Of a stretch of 16,874 bases of DNA, positions 1 to 10,324 are shown piece after piece (position 1 is the stretch's first letter; every line of letters begins with the position of its first letter). The translations under genes were made by a program, and so were the position numbers. This DNA comes from Brevundimonas sp. GTDB taxonomy: Bacteria > Pseudomonadota > Alphaproteobacteria > Caulobacterales > Caulobacteraceae. The DNA is taken from assembly GCA_022712235.1 (NCBI GenBank), contig JALAGW010000135.1:1-16874 (forward strand), given 5' to 3'. The notes beneath the pieces are model-generated. The model was not told the DNA's origin. It saw nothing but the letters and a program-made list of their open reading frames with translations, and made no database searches.

Positions 1-1
1 A

Positions 2-174
2 CCAGACGGCGCATGGTACGTGGCGCTCCGCTGCGCCGAGCTCTGCGGCGCCGGGGCACGTCTCTATGCGGGCGCGGGCATTGTCGAAGGCTCCGATCCG
101 GAGGCTGAGGCGGATGAGACATCCGGTAAGTTCCAGGCCGTCCTGCGCGCCCTGGGCGTCGAGGAGGCGAGCGT

Positions 175-178
<4 letters not shown>
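2..178 (+). CDS. entC: Isochorismate synthase, C-terminal end (partial, cut by window start)
   Basis: Only the last 58 codons are present; the gene enters from the left edge in the frame whose first full codon is at position 2. The peptide contains DGAWYVALRCAEL and then LYAGAGIVEGSDPEAE, followed by a FQAVLRALGV tail. This is the conserved C-terminal block of chorismate-utilising enzymes, where isochorismate synthases (EntC, DhbC) carry a YAGAGIV..SDPE signature. The enzyme isomerises chorismate to isochorismate, the first committed step to 2,3-dihydroxybenzoate. Its TGA (176-178) overlaps the ATG of the next gene as ATGA, so translation is probably coupled. A GAGGAGG Shine-Dalgarno sequence for the next gene lies inside its last codons. 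Salicylate synthases and anthranilate synthase component I share this fold, but the downstream entE/entB/entA-like genes favour isochorismate synthase. The promoter and any Fur site lie outside the window. Confidence 0.88.
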
Positions 179-1799
<1,621 letters not shown>

Positions 1800-1803
<4 letters not shown>

Positions 1804-2447
1804 GCGTCTCTAAAGGTCTGCCGACCGTCCCGGCCTACGCCCTGCCGACCGAGGCGGAGATTCCCGCCTCGCGCGCTCAGTGGACGTTGCAGCGTGATCG
1901 CGCCGCCCTGCTGGTTCACGACATGCAACGCTATTTCATGCGCCCCTATGCGCCGGGCGCCGAGCCTCTGCCGGGTCTGATCGCCAACATCGCCCGCCTG
2001 ATCGCAGTGGCGCGGGCGGCGGGCGTGCCTGTCTTCTACACCGCCCAGCACGGCGATCAGGACCGCCGCGACCGGGGCCTGCAGGCGGACCTGTGGGGAC
2101 CGGGGATGAGCCGTATGCCCGAGCATGAAGACATCCTGCCCGAACTGGCGCCTGAGCCGGGCGACTTCCTTCTGGTCAAGCACCGCTACAGCGCTTTCCA
2201 GCGCAGCAACCTCGAGACGCTGATGCGCGTGCGGGGGCGGGACCAGCTGATCGTCTGCGGCGTCTACGCCCACATCGGCTGCCAGCTGACGGCGGCCGAG
2301 GCGTTTCAGCGCGACATCGAACCCTTCTTCGTCGCCGATGCGCTTGGCGACTTCTCGCGCGACAAGCACATGGGCGCGGTGGCCTGGGCCGCCGACACCT
2401 GCGCCGTGGCCCTTGCGACGGCGCGCGTTCTGGAACGACTGACATGA
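1800..2447 (+). CDS. entB: Isochorismatase (EntB N-terminal domain only, no fused carrier)
   Basis: The 215-residue protein hydrolyses isochorismate to 2,3-dihydro-2,3-dihydroxybenzoate and pyruvate. It aligns by eye along the whole isochorismatase part of E. coli EntB: PAYALP near residue 11, the ALLVHDMQRYF block with Asp41, a YTAQ near 80, DLWGPG at 97-102, VKHRYSAF at 126-133 and GVYAHIGC at 154-161, then a VADALGDFSRD block. It begins with GTG at 1800, preceded by AGAGGG (1788-1793) at good spacing. No in-frame ATG occurs before the conserved N-terminal block, so GTG is the likely start. EntB, VibB and DhbB are bifunctional proteins carrying an aryl carrier domain at the C-terminus. Here the protein stops directly after the hydrolase fold and the carrier is the next gene, overlapping by ATGA. 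The hydrolase itself looks intact. Confidence 0.94.
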
Positions 2448-2707
2448 CCAAGCTGACCCTGCAGGATCTGACGCTGGAGCGCATGCGCGCAGACATCGCC
2501 GCCGTGCTGCACGAAACGCCGGACTCCATCCTGGACGACGACAATCTGATGGACCTGGGCGTGGATTCCTTGCGCGTGCTCAACCTCAGCCTACAATGGA
2601 GCGAGACCGTGCCGCTGGAGTTCAGCGAACTGGCCGAGTATGTCACCCTGGCCGAATGGTGGAACATTATCCGCCAGAAGCGCGCCGCGCTCGGCATCGA
2701 GTCCTGA
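2444..2707 (+). CDS. Stand-alone aryl carrier protein (ArCP) for 2,3-dihydroxybenzoate
   Basis: This is an 87-residue acidic carrier protein. The phosphopantetheine site is MDLGVDSLRVL with Ser42, close to the DYGLDSVRMM site of the EntB carrier domain. A C-terminal LAEWWNII segment matches the DAWWKLL helix of EntB. The length is that of one carrier domain. After 4'-phosphopantetheinylation it should receive DHB from the EntE-like ligase and present it to the condensation domain of the NRPS. It starts at ATG 2444, overlapping the entB stop (ATGA), with only a weak GGAACG ribosome site, so expression probably depends on coupling to entB. It ends 3 nt before the NRPS start. Functionally it replaces the carrier half of EntB; whether this is the ancestral state or a gene fission cannot be told here. 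No phosphopantetheinyl transferase gene is visible in the window. Confidence 0.92.
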   Translation: MTKLTLQDLTLERMRADIAAVLHETPDSILDDDNLMDLGVDSLRVLNLSLQWSETVPLEFSELAEYVTLAEWWNIIRQKRAALGIES

Positions 2708-2710
2708 GGC

Positions 2711-5700
2711 ATGGATGACGGACGCGTCGCATCCGGCTTTCAGGCGTCGGCGATTGAAGCGCCGCTGACCGAAGCCCAATCCGGCCTCTGGTTCGCCCAG
2801 AGGCTGGACCCGGCCAATCCGATCTTCAACACGGCCCACTATCTCGATATCCGGGGCGATCTGGACGTCGAGGCCTTCCGCGCCGCCGTCGACCAGACCG
2901 CCGCTGAGGCCGAAGCCCTGTCGCTGCGTTTCGTCGAGAGAGGCGGCGAGGTCGTCCAGACCCTCGACCCGGCCCATCGCCCGCTGCTTCAGATCGTCGA
3001 CGTCTCCGCCGCCGCCGATCCGGTCGCCGAGGCCATGGCCGCCATGCGCCGCGATCATGAGACGCCGCTGGACCCGACGCGCGACCCGCTGGCCGCCAAC
3101 ATCCTGTTCCGCATGGGGCCGCAACGCTTCCTGTGGAGCCTGCGCGTCCACCACTTGGCTGTCGACGGCTTCGGCATGGCCCTGCTGACCAACCGCACAG
3201 CCGAGCTTTACAACGCTGCGCACGGCGGCGCGGCGCCCGGCCCGGTCTTCAACCCCATCGCCAAGGTGTGGGATGAAGACGCCGCCTATCGCGCCTCGGA
3301 CAAGCGCACGGCCGCCGCCGCATACTGGCGCGAGATCATGGGCGACGCGCCCGAGGTCGCCTCTCTGGCGCTGGGCAAGGCGACGACCGCCCACCGCTTC
3401 CACCGCATCGAACGCGCCCTGCCGCACGAGGTCACGACCCGCCTGCGCGCCCGCGCCGATGCCGGGCGCCTGTCATGGCCCGACGTGCTGACCGCCATCG
3501 GCGCCGCCTATGTCCGTCGCTTCTCGGGCGCCGAAGAGGCCGTGATCGGCGTGCCGTGGATGGGCCGCATGGGCAACGCCTCGGCGCGCACGCCCGCCAT
3601 GATCATGAACGTCCCGCCGCTGCGCCTGACGCTGGACGAGGACGCGCCGCTGGACGAGCAACTGATCCTCGCCTCCAAGGCCCTGATCAAGACCCGCCGC
3701 CACGGCCGTTACCGCAGCGAGCAGCTGCGGCGCGATCTGGGCCTGATCGGCGGGGCGCGGCGCCTGTATGGGCCGCTGGTCAACGTCCTGCCGTTCGACC
3801 TGCCGCCGCGCTTTGCCGGGCTGGACACGACGCTGAAGGTGCTCGGCACCGGCCCTGTCGACGACATCAGCTTCACCTTCCGTGGCGACGCCGCCCCGGC
3901 CCTGACGCTGGAGGTCGACGCCAATCCCGACCTCTATACTCTGGACGAAGCCGCCGCCCACGCAGAGCGCCTGGCCGCCTTCCTGACGAATGCGCTGGAC
4001 GCCGAGACCTTGGGCGAGGTTCCCATCGCCACGCCCAGCGAGGCCGCGCGCGAACTGGAAGCCTTCAACGACACCGCCCACCCGGTTCCCGACACGACGC
4101 TGACCGCCCTGCTGGAGGCGGCGATGAAGGCGACGCCGGACGCCCCGGCGCTGACCTTCGGCGAGCAGACCCTGACCTACGCCGAGCTGGACCGTCGCAC
4201 GGTGGCGCTGGCCTCGGCGCTGGCGGTGCGCGGCGTGGGGCGCGAGAGCCTCGTCGCCGTCGCTCTGCCGCGTTCGCTGGAGCTGGTGATCGCGCTGGTC
4301 GCCACCTTACGCGCAGGCGGGGCCTATCTGCCGCTGGATCTGGAGCATCCGGCCGAGCGCATCACCGCCATCGTCCGCGCCGCTGGGCCGAGCGTCGTTC
4401 TGGCCCATGAAGACATCGGCGGCGCGTTCGGCGAGGCCCTGCTGGCGCCCGCCGACTGGCCGCTGGACGGGACTGCGCCTGCCGTCGCGCAAGGGGGCGA
4501 GGACGCCGCCTATGTCATCTACACCTCGGGGTCGACCGGCGATCCCAAGGGGGTGCTGGTCGAGCATCGCGCCATCGTCAACCGCCTGCTGTGGATGCAG
4601 GCCGAGTACGGCATCGGCGCCCAGACGCGCATCCTGCAGAAGACGCCCGCCACCTTCGACGTGTCGGTGTGGGAGTTCTTCCTCGCCCTGATCTCGGGCG
4701 GAGCACTGGTCGTGGCCCCGCCCGGCGCGCACCGCGATCCGGCGGCCATCGCCGGGCTGATCCGCCGCCATGCGATCACCGACCTGCACTTCGTCCCCTC
4801 CATGCTGTCGGCCTTTCTGGCCGATCCGGCGGCCAAGGGGATCGCGGTCGCCCACGTCTTCTGCAGCGGCGAGGAACTGCCCGCCGAACTGCGCGACCGT
4901 TTCCACCAGACGGTGAGCGCCGAACTGCACAACCTCTACGGTCCGACCGAGGCGGCGGTGGACGTCAGCTATTGGGCCGCCGGGCCGGACGATACGTCTC
5001 GGCCCATGCCGATCGGCTGGCCGGTGTGGAACACGCGGCTGGTCATTCTGGACGAGCGCCTGCGCCCCGTGGCGCCCGGCATGGGCGGCCATCTGCATCT
5101 GGGCGGGGTGCAGCTGGCGCGCGGTTATCTGAACCGGCCCGACCTGACCGAGGACCGCTTCATCCCCGATCCGCACCATCCGGGCCAACGCCTGTATCGC
5201 ACCGGCGACGTGGCGCGCAGGCGGGCGGACGGAGCCGTGGTCTATCTGGGCCGCAGCGACCATCAGGTGAAGATCCGCGGCCTGCGCATCGAACTGGGCG
5301 AGATCGAAGCCGCGGTCATCGCCAGCGGTCTGGCCCGCGAGACGGTGGTGCTGGCGCGTGAAGACCGCCCCGGCGAGCGCCGTCTGGTCGCCTACCTGGT
5401 CCCGGCCGAGGGCTATGACCCCGCCGCCCTGAAGGCCGCGCTGGCCGCGCGCCTGCCTGATTACATGGTCCCGGCCGCCATCGTGGCGCTGGACGCCCTG
5501 CCGACGACCTCCAACGGCAAGCTGGACCGCAAGGCGCTGCCCGCCCCGGTGTTCGAGGCGGCTGCGGGCCGAGCGGCCGAGACGCCGACGGAAAAGATCA
5601 TCGCCGAACTGTTCGCCGAGACGCTGGGCCGGGCCGAACCGGCGGGCGCCGACGACGACTTCTTCACCCTGGGCGGCGACTCCTTGCTGGCGGTGCATCT

Positions 5701-6616
5701 GATGATGCTGATCCGCGAGCGGCTGGGGCGCGATCCGGGGCTCGGCGCCCTGTTCGACCAGCCGCGCGTGGCCGAACTGGCCGCCCTGATTGACGCCGAG
5801 GCGCTGGACTTCGACAACGGGTTGGGCGTGCTGATCCGTCTGGCCGAGGGCGATCCGGCCCTGCCGCCGCTGTTCCTGATCCACCCGGCGGGGGGGCTGT
5901 CGTGGGGCTATCGCACCCTGGCGCGCGCCCTGTCGCCGCGTCGCACGGTGTGGGGCGTGCAGTCGCCCGCGCTGGACCCGGCCAACGCCCTGCCGGACGG
6001 GATCGACGCGCTGGCCTCGGTCTATGTTGATCACATTCTGGCCTTGGGCGCGCCCGGTCCGGTGCATATCGCCGGTTGGTCCGTCGGCGGCATCATCGCC
6101 CAGGCGGCGGCGGTCGAGCTGGAGCGGCGCGGCGTCAAGGTCGGGCTGATGGCCATGCTGGACTCCTATCCGGCCGAGTGCTGGCGCGCTGAGCCGGAGC
6201 CGGACCCGGTCGACGCCATGCGCGCCCTGCTGGCCATCGCCGGATACGACCCGACCCAGTATCCCGACTTACGCAGCCGCGCGGCCATCCTCGCCTTCCT
6301 GAAGGCGGGCGACAGCGCGCTGGGCGGCCTGCCCGAGGCGGCGCTGGACGGGGTGATCCGCGTGGTGCTGGACACCAACCGTCTGGTGCGTGAACACCAC
6401 CATCGGCCCTTCGGCGGCCGCACCACCCACGTCCGCGCGGCGCTGGACCACAAGGAGCGCGACCTGACGCCCGGCCTGTGGCGGCCCTATGCGGCTGATC
6501 TGGACGTGGTCGAGGTTCCCTTCCTGCACCCGCAACTGACCGGCCCGGCGGCGACGGCCCTGATTGCCCCGGCGCTGGACGCCCGCATGACCGCTTTCAA
6601 GGAGACCGCACGATGA
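2711..6616 (+). CDS. entF: Enterobactin synthase component F-like NRPS (C-A-T-TE, serine-specific)
   Basis: A 1301-residue single-module NRPS, close in length and identical in domain order to E. coli EntF. The condensation domain (about 15-430) has the active site HHLAVDG (147-153). The adenylation domain (about 455-945) has YTSGSTGDPKG (604-614), NLYGPTEAA (741-749), YRTGDVA (829-835) and A10 K937. The thiolation domain has FFTLGGDSLL with Ser991. The thioesterase (about 1050-1301) has GWSVG with Ser1124, Asp1151 and a probable His1273. Specificity residues D650, V651, W654, H693, F717, S719, L742, V750, D751 and K937 read DVWHFSLVDK, the EntF serine code. There is no epimerisation domain, so L-serine is expected. 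It should condense DHB from the free carrier with Ser and oligomerise the unit on the thioesterase, as EntF does. ATG 2711 lies 3 nt after the carrier stop and lacks a well-spaced ribosome site, implying reinitiation. Whether the product is the cyclic trimer or a linear form is inferred, not shown. Confidence 0.95.
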   Translation: MDDGRVASGFQASAIEAPLTEAQSGLWFAQRLDPANPIFNTAHYLDIRGDLDVEAFRAAVDQTAAEAEALSLRFVERGGEVVQTLDPAHRPLLQIVDVSAAADPVAEAMAAMRRDHETPLDPTRDPLAANILFRMGPQRFLWSLRVHHLAVDGFGMALLTNRTAELYNAAHGGAAPGPVFNPIAKVWDEDAAYRASDKRTAAAAYWREIMGDAPEVASLALGKATTAHRFHRIERALPHEVTTRLRARADAGRLSWPDVLTAIGAAYVRRFSGAEEAVIGVPWMGRMGNASARTPAMIMNVPPLRLTLDEDAPLDEQLILASKALIKTRRHGRYRSEQLRRDLGLIGGARRLYGPLVNVLPFDLPPRFAGLDTTLKVLGTGPVDDISFTFRGDAAPALTLEVDANPDLYTLDEAAAHAERLAAFLTNALDAETLGEVPIATPSEAARELEAFNDTAHPVPDTTLTALLEAAMKATPDAPALTFGEQTLTYAELDRRTVALASALAVRGVGRESLVAVALPRSLELVIALVATLRAGGAYLPLDLEHPAERITAIVRAAGPSVVLAHEDIGGAFGEALLAPADWPLDGTAPAVAQGGEDAAYVIYTSGSTGDPKGVLVEHRAIVNRLLWMQAEYGIGAQTRILQKTPATFDVSVWEFFLALISGGALVVAPPGAHRDPAAIAGLIRRHAITDLHFVPSMLSAFLADPAAKGIAVAHVFCSGEELPAELRDRFHQTVSAELHNLYGPTEAAVDVSYWAAGPDDTSRPMPIGWPVWNTRLVILDERLRPVAPGMGGHLHLGGVQLARGYLNRPDLTEDRFIPDPHHPGQRLYRTGDVARRRADGAVVYLGRSDHQVKIRGLRIELGEIEAAVIASGLARETVVLAREDRPGERRLVAYLVPAEGYDPAALKAALAARLPDYMVPAAIVALDALPTTSNGKLDRKALPAPVFEAAAGRAAETPTEKIIAELFAETLGRAEPAGADDDFFTLGGDSLLAVHLMMLIRERLGRDPGLGALFDQPRVAELAALIDAEALDFDNGLGVLIRLAEGDPALPPLFLIHPAGGLSWGYRTLARALSPRRTVWGVQSPALDPANALPDGIDALASVYVDHILALGAPGPVHIAGWSVGGIIAQAAAVELERRGVKVGLMAMLDSYPAECWRAEPEPDPVDAMRALLAIAGYDPTQYPDLRSRAAILAFLKAGDSALGGLPEAALDGVIRVVLDTNRLVREHHHRPFGGRTTHVRAALDHKERDLTPGLWRPYAADLDVVEVPFLHPQLTGPAATALIAPALDARMTAFKETAR

Positions 6617-7383
6617 GAGACAGCGGACTGTCTGGCCGTCTGGCCCTGGTCACGGGCGCGGGCGGCGGCATCGGCGCCGCCGTGGTGCGCCTGCTGGTCG
6701 AGGAGGGGGCGCGCGTGGTCGCCACCGACCTGCCGTCCACCGCCCTGTCGGGTCTGGCCTTCCTGAACGGCGTGCGCGTCGAGCCGCTGGACGTGTCCGA
6801 CGGCGCGGCGGTCGAGGCCCTGTTCGACCGCATCGAGGCCGAGGACGGCCCGATCGACTTCGTCGCCAGCGTGGCGGGCGTCCTGTCCAGTGTGACGGTG
6901 GATCAGACCTCCGACGCCGAATGGCGCCGCGTCTTTGCGGTCAATGTGGACGGGCCTTTCCACCTGGGCCGTGAAGTTTCGCGCCGGATGGGCGAGCGGG
7001 GGAAGGGCGCCTTCGTCACCGTCAGCTCCAACGCGGCGGGCGTGCCGCGTCATGCGATGGCGGCCTATGCCGCGTCCAAGGCGGCGGCGACCATGTTCAC
7101 CCGCTGTCTGGGGCTGGAGCTGGGGCCCAAGGGCGTCCGCTGTAACATCGTCGCCCCCGGCTCGACCCTGACGTCGATGCAGACTGGCATGTGGGCCGAC
7201 GAGGACGGCGCCGCCCGCGTCATCGCCGGCTCGCCCGAGACGTTCAAGGCGGGCATTCCGCTGCAGAAGCTGGCGACGCCCGAAGACATCGCCGAGGCGG
7301 TGGTCTTTTTGCTGTCCGACCGCGCCGCCCACATCACCATGACCGACCTCTATGTCGACGGCGGGGCCACGCTGAGAGGATAG
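6613..7383 (+). CDS. entA: 2,3-dihydro-2,3-dihydroxybenzoate dehydrogenase (EntA-like SDR)
   Basis: A 256-residue short-chain dehydrogenase that would oxidise 2,3-dihydro-2,3-dihydroxybenzoate to 2,3-dihydroxybenzoate with NAD+. It shows the Rossmann motif TGAGGGIG (14-21), Asp39 after the second strand (usual for NAD preference), catalytic Ser139, and Tyr152/Lys156 in AYAASK. EntA-specific stretches include GVRCNIVAPGST, a GIPLQKLATPEDIAEAV block, and AHITMTDLYVDGGATL at the end. The position normally occupied by the SDR NNAG/VNxAG motif reads ASVAG, so the structural Asn is Ser here. ATG 6613 overlaps the NRPS stop as ATGA and has a good AAGGAG at 6599-6604. It is the last gene of the operon, followed by a hairpin terminator. 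Another SDR function is possible in principle, but family-specific segments and context make EntA the best reading. Confidence 0.94.
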   Translation: MRDSGLSGRLALVTGAGGGIGAAVVRLLVEEGARVVATDLPSTALSGLAFLNGVRVEPLDVSDGAAVEALFDRIEAEDGPIDFVASVAGVLSSVTVDQTSDAEWRRVFAVNVDGPFHLGREVSRRMGERGKGAFVTVSSNAAGVPRHAMAAYAASKAAATMFTRCLGLELGPKGVRCNIVAPGSTLTSMQTGMWADEDGAARVIAGSPETFKAGIPLQKLATPEDIAEAVVFLLSDRAAHITMTDLYVDGGATLRG

Positions 7384-7456
7384 GGCGCGCGTCGAAATGC
7401 TTGGTCGGAACCCATGGCGAAGCGCATCCTGGCAATCGAGAGCCCGTCATTGAGGA

Positions 7457-7489
7457 AACGGCCGCCCAAGCATGGGGCGGCCGTTCTTT
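7457..7489. terminator. Bidirectional hairpin terminator between entA and the peptidase gene
   Basis: An 11-bp perfect inverted repeat, AACGGCCGCCC at 7457-7467 and GGGCGGCCGTT at 7475-7485, encloses a 7-nt loop. On the + strand the stem is followed by CTTT, and on the - strand by TTTCCT. It lies between the 3' ends of the convergent entA (ends 7383) and peptidase gene (ends 7538), so it can stop transcription from both sides. The T tracts are short, so efficiency is uncertain. The rest of the 7384-7537 gap holds no convincing gene. Confidence 0.75.
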
Positions 7490-7537
7490 GGGCGATCAAG
7501 GGGGAGGGCGGCGATCCCGAGACCGCCGCCGTGGTCG

Positions 7538-10324
7538 CTATTCCTCCGCGCTGACCGCCGGCCCGTAGAAGAGGGCGTTGAACAGCAGGCGGACGGACGA
7601 CCGGGCCTGGGCGCGGTTGACCACGTCGGGGCCCAGGACGATCACCCGGCCCTCGCCGTGCGGCAGGTCCAGCACGGCGTCCGAGCCTGACAGCTTCTGC
7701 GGGCCGATGGCCCAGCCGCTGGCGACCGCTACCTGTTGCGGATAGCGGACGATGGAGCCCGTCTCGCCGCTGTGACGGAAGCCGGAGTTGCGGTTGAAGA
7801 AGACGTTCATCCGGGCCGGGGCGCCGAAGGCCAGGGGCTGGCGATTGTCGACCTCGGTGTTCAGGACGGCGCCGGGGATGAAGAAGTCGGTCGAGGCCGG
7901 GGCCTTGCCGTCCGCGCCCAGCAGCACGTCCTGAACCGGCGCACCCATGGCCGTCGCCAGGCGGTGCGACGAGCCGATGGTGACGACGCTGCCGCCGCCG
8001 CGCACGAAGGCGTCAAGCTGGGGCACGGTCTTTTCAGCCGTGATGTGGCCCAGCCAGCCGCGATACTCGGCCGGGATGGTTTCCGGCGCCGGCTGGTCGC
8101 GCTGGGCGGCCGCCGACAGGTCCGCCGGGATCATGTCCGAGGCGAAGACCAGGACGTCGAAGTCCTTGGCCAGGTCGCCCGCGTCCAGACGCTGCGGATA
8201 GACGACCTCGAACGGATATTCGAACTGCTCCAGCATCCAGCGCGTCCAGCCCGAGGCCATTGACCCGCCGTAACGGTCGACCAGGCCGACGCGCACCGGC
8301 TTCAGCGCGATCTTGTCGCCGCCGGGGACGCGGGCGGCGGCGTGGGCGTTCAGGCCCAGATCGCGCATGGCGGCCTCGACGATGGAACGCGCCGCGTCGC
8401 TGGCCGGGATCCACAGGGCGCCGGGGGCAAGAGTGGCGCGGCCCGCGCGCGTCTCGCCTTCCTGCCAGAAGACGGGCACGCCCGCCTTCAGCAGGCGGTT
8501 TGACAGGATGTAGCCGTTGATCGGCGCGTGATCGATCAGCCAGCCGGCGCGGCCCGAACCTTCGATCCTGCCGGGCGGCGGGGCCATGACGTCGGCGACG
8601 CGTTCGGTCGGGGCCTCGAAGCCGTCCAGGACGCGGTCGAACTGCACCCCCATCTGCAACGCCAGGGTGTAGCCAGTGGCGTCATAGGGCAGCTTGGGCG
8701 GGCCGCCCGGATATTGCAGGTCGTGCGGGTGGTCCTGCGGCTCGAACATGTCCAGCACGTGCGGGCGATAGGCCTGGGCCGTTTTCACCACATAGGAGCC
8801 GGCCGGATAGGTCTTGCCGCCGACGGTGAAGGCCTGCGTGGCGCGGTCCACGTCCACGCCCGTCTTGATCAGGCTGTTCAGGAAGGCCACGGCGTTGGGC
8901 AGGTCGGCCTGATCCGCCGGAATGACGTAGCCGCGCGGATCGCGCCGCGCCGGATCGCGCAGGATGCGGTCATAGAGGGCAGGATCGACCCCCCGCCGCC
9001 CCTGTTGGACGTTCTCGCCGGCCGCCGCCTGCAGGGCTTCGATCCCCGTCGGCGTGACGCGCCAGGTGTCGGTATTGCCCTTGTCGATGGCGTTCTGGCC
9101 CATGCGCCAGATGTTGAACAGCAGCCGGTCCTTGTTGCGCGAGGCGTAGTTCAGGACGGCGCGGTTGATCGACTGCGAATATTCGATCGACTGGGCGAAA
9201 CGCCAGGTCTGGGGTGCGACAGGCATCGGCAGGTCGTTGCGCGGCAGCTGGTTGTCGGGGACCAGGCTGATCTGACTGGGCGTCGGGTGGCCGGTGATCT
9301 CGGTCAGCAGGCCGACGGCGTTGTGGAAGTAGGTGATGGAGCGTTCCATCCCGTTGTTCCAGGTCGAATAGTTGGCGCCGCTGCGCATGGTCGAGCCGGG
9401 CTTGCCCTCCTCGATCAGGCGGCTGTGCATGGCCGCCCCCACTTCCGACAGCGTGCCCATGACCAGAGGGTCGTAGTTGTAGTTGAAGGGGTCGCGGAAG
9501 GGCGGCATGAACACCACTGTCCCGGCCGGCGCCGTCTGGTGGTGGTTATAGATGATCTGCGGGAACCACTCGCGGAAGAACTGGCGGTTGACGTTGGTCG
9601 TCTCGGCCATGGCCGACAGGTAGTAGTCGCGGTTGTTATCGTGGCCGACGTACTTCTGGTACAGCACCGGGATCGAGCCGAACTCGCGCTTCAGCGGGTC
9701 CTCGTTGCGCATGTACCAGTTGGAGACCAGCTCCATCCCGTCCGGGTTCAGCGGCGCGAACAGGATGATGGTGTCGTTCAGGACGCGCAGGGCCTCGGGG
9801 TCCTCGGCCGTCAGCCATTCGTGCACGGCGGCGATCAGGGCCTGGGGCGGGACGGTCTCGGTGGCGTGCAGGCCGCCGTCGATCCAGACCACGGCCTTGC
9901 CCTCGGCGGACATGGCCCGGGCCTCGGCCTCGCTGACGCCTTCGGCCTTGGCGAGGCGACGCGCGATCTCCTGATAGCGGTCCAGATGGGCCAGGTTCTC
10001 AGGGGCCGAGACAATGGCGATGTACTGGGTGCGGCCTTCCGAGGACTTGCCGATCTCCACCAGCTTCATCCGGTCCGACTGGCCGGCCAGGGTCTTCAGA
10101 TAGGCTTCCCACTGGGTGTAGTTGACCAGGTGATAGTCGGCGCCGACCTCGAAGCCGAAGGCCTCGCGCGGCGACGTGACATGGCGCGGCGCCTGGGCGG
10201 TCGCGGCCACGCTCGCCGAAGCCGCGTTCGGCGACGTCAGCAGGCCCTCATAGGCCAGGGCGCTGGTCGCCGATAAGAGCAGCAAGCTCAGGCTCAGGGC
10301 GAAGGAGGCGGGGGGACGGGGCAT
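7538..10324 (-). CDS. Secreted M14-family zinc carboxypeptidase with C-terminal amidotransferase-like region
   Basis: This 928-residue protein has a Sec signal peptide (hydrophobic residues 8-20, likely cleavage after ALA at 22-24), so it acts in the periplasm or outside. The peptidase M14 domain (about 60-400) shows zinc ligands His153 and Glu156 in the HATE motif, NPDG at 193-196, an NRDY segment at 231-234 in the place of the substrate-binding Arg, a third zinc ligand in NHHQ (His262, or His261), and a candidate catalytic Glu342 in GLLTEITG. All key residues therefore look present. Residues about 676-795 resemble a class I glutamine amidotransferase/DJ-1-like fold (VRVGLVDRYGG, DFDVLVFASD, FVRGGGSVVTIG), a combination found in large bacterial M14 proteins. 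The start ATG (10322-10324) has a GGAGA ribosome site at 10329-10333 on the same strand. The gene is convergent with the siderophore operon and divergent from the sigma factor gene. Substrate unknown; peptide trimming for uptake is an inference. Confidence 0.88.
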   Translation of the reverse strand: MPRPPASFALSLSLLLLSATSALAYEGLLTSPNAASASVAATAQAPRHVTSPREAFGFEVGADYHLVNYTQWEAYLKTLAGQSDRMKLVEIGKSSEGRTQYIAIVSAPENLAHLDRYQEIARRLAKAEGVSEAEARAMSAEGKAVVWIDGGLHATETVPPQALIAAVHEWLTAEDPEALRVLNDTIILFAPLNPDGMELVSNWYMRNEDPLKREFGSIPVLYQKYVGHDNNRDYYLSAMAETTNVNRQFFREWFPQIIYNHHQTAPAGTVVFMPPFRDPFNYNYDPLVMGTLSEVGAAMHSRLIEEGKPGSTMRSGANYSTWNNGMERSITYFHNAVGLLTEITGHPTPSQISLVPDNQLPRNDLPMPVAPQTWRFAQSIEYSQSINRAVLNYASRNKDRLLFNIWRMGQNAIDKGNTDTWRVTPTGIEALQAAAGENVQQGRRGVDPALYDRILRDPARRDPRGYVIPADQADLPNAVAFLNSLIKTGVDVDRATQAFTVGGKTYPAGSYVVKTAQAYRPHVLDMFEPQDHPHDLQYPGGPPKLPYDATGYTLALQMGVQFDRVLDGFEAPTERVADVMAPPPGRIEGSGRAGWLIDHAPINGYILSNRLLKAGVPVFWQEGETRAGRATLAPGALWIPASDAARSIVEAAMRDLGLNAHAAARVPGGDKIALKPVRVGLVDRYGGSMASGWTRWMLEQFEYPFEVVYPQRLDAGDLAKDFDVLVFASDMIPADLSAAAQRDQPAPETIPAEYRGWLGHITAEKTVPQLDAFVRGGGSVVTIGSSHRLATAMGAPVQDVLLGADGKAPASTDFFIPGAVLNTEVDNRQPLAFGAPARMNVFFNRNSGFRHSGETGSIVRYPQQVAVASGWAIGPQKLSGSDAVLDLPHGEGRVIVLGPDVVNRAQARSSVRLLFNALFYGPAVSAEE

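Noticed and set aside
4307..6067. 586-codon open frame on the - strand within the NRPS gene
   Set aside because: Its translation is Arg/Gln/Gly/His-rich low-complexity sequence, and it lies wholly inside a gene with every NRPS motif in order.
7414..7554. Short + strand open frame (46 codons, beginning MAKRILAIES) after entA
   Set aside because: It runs straight through the hairpin terminator, has no ribosome site and ends inside the convergent peptidase gene; not credible as a gene.
8528..10276. 582-codon open frame on the + strand opposite the peptidase gene
   Set aside because: It is an antisense shadow produced by high-GC codon bias; the opposite strand encodes a protein with a signal peptide and intact zinc-binding motifs.
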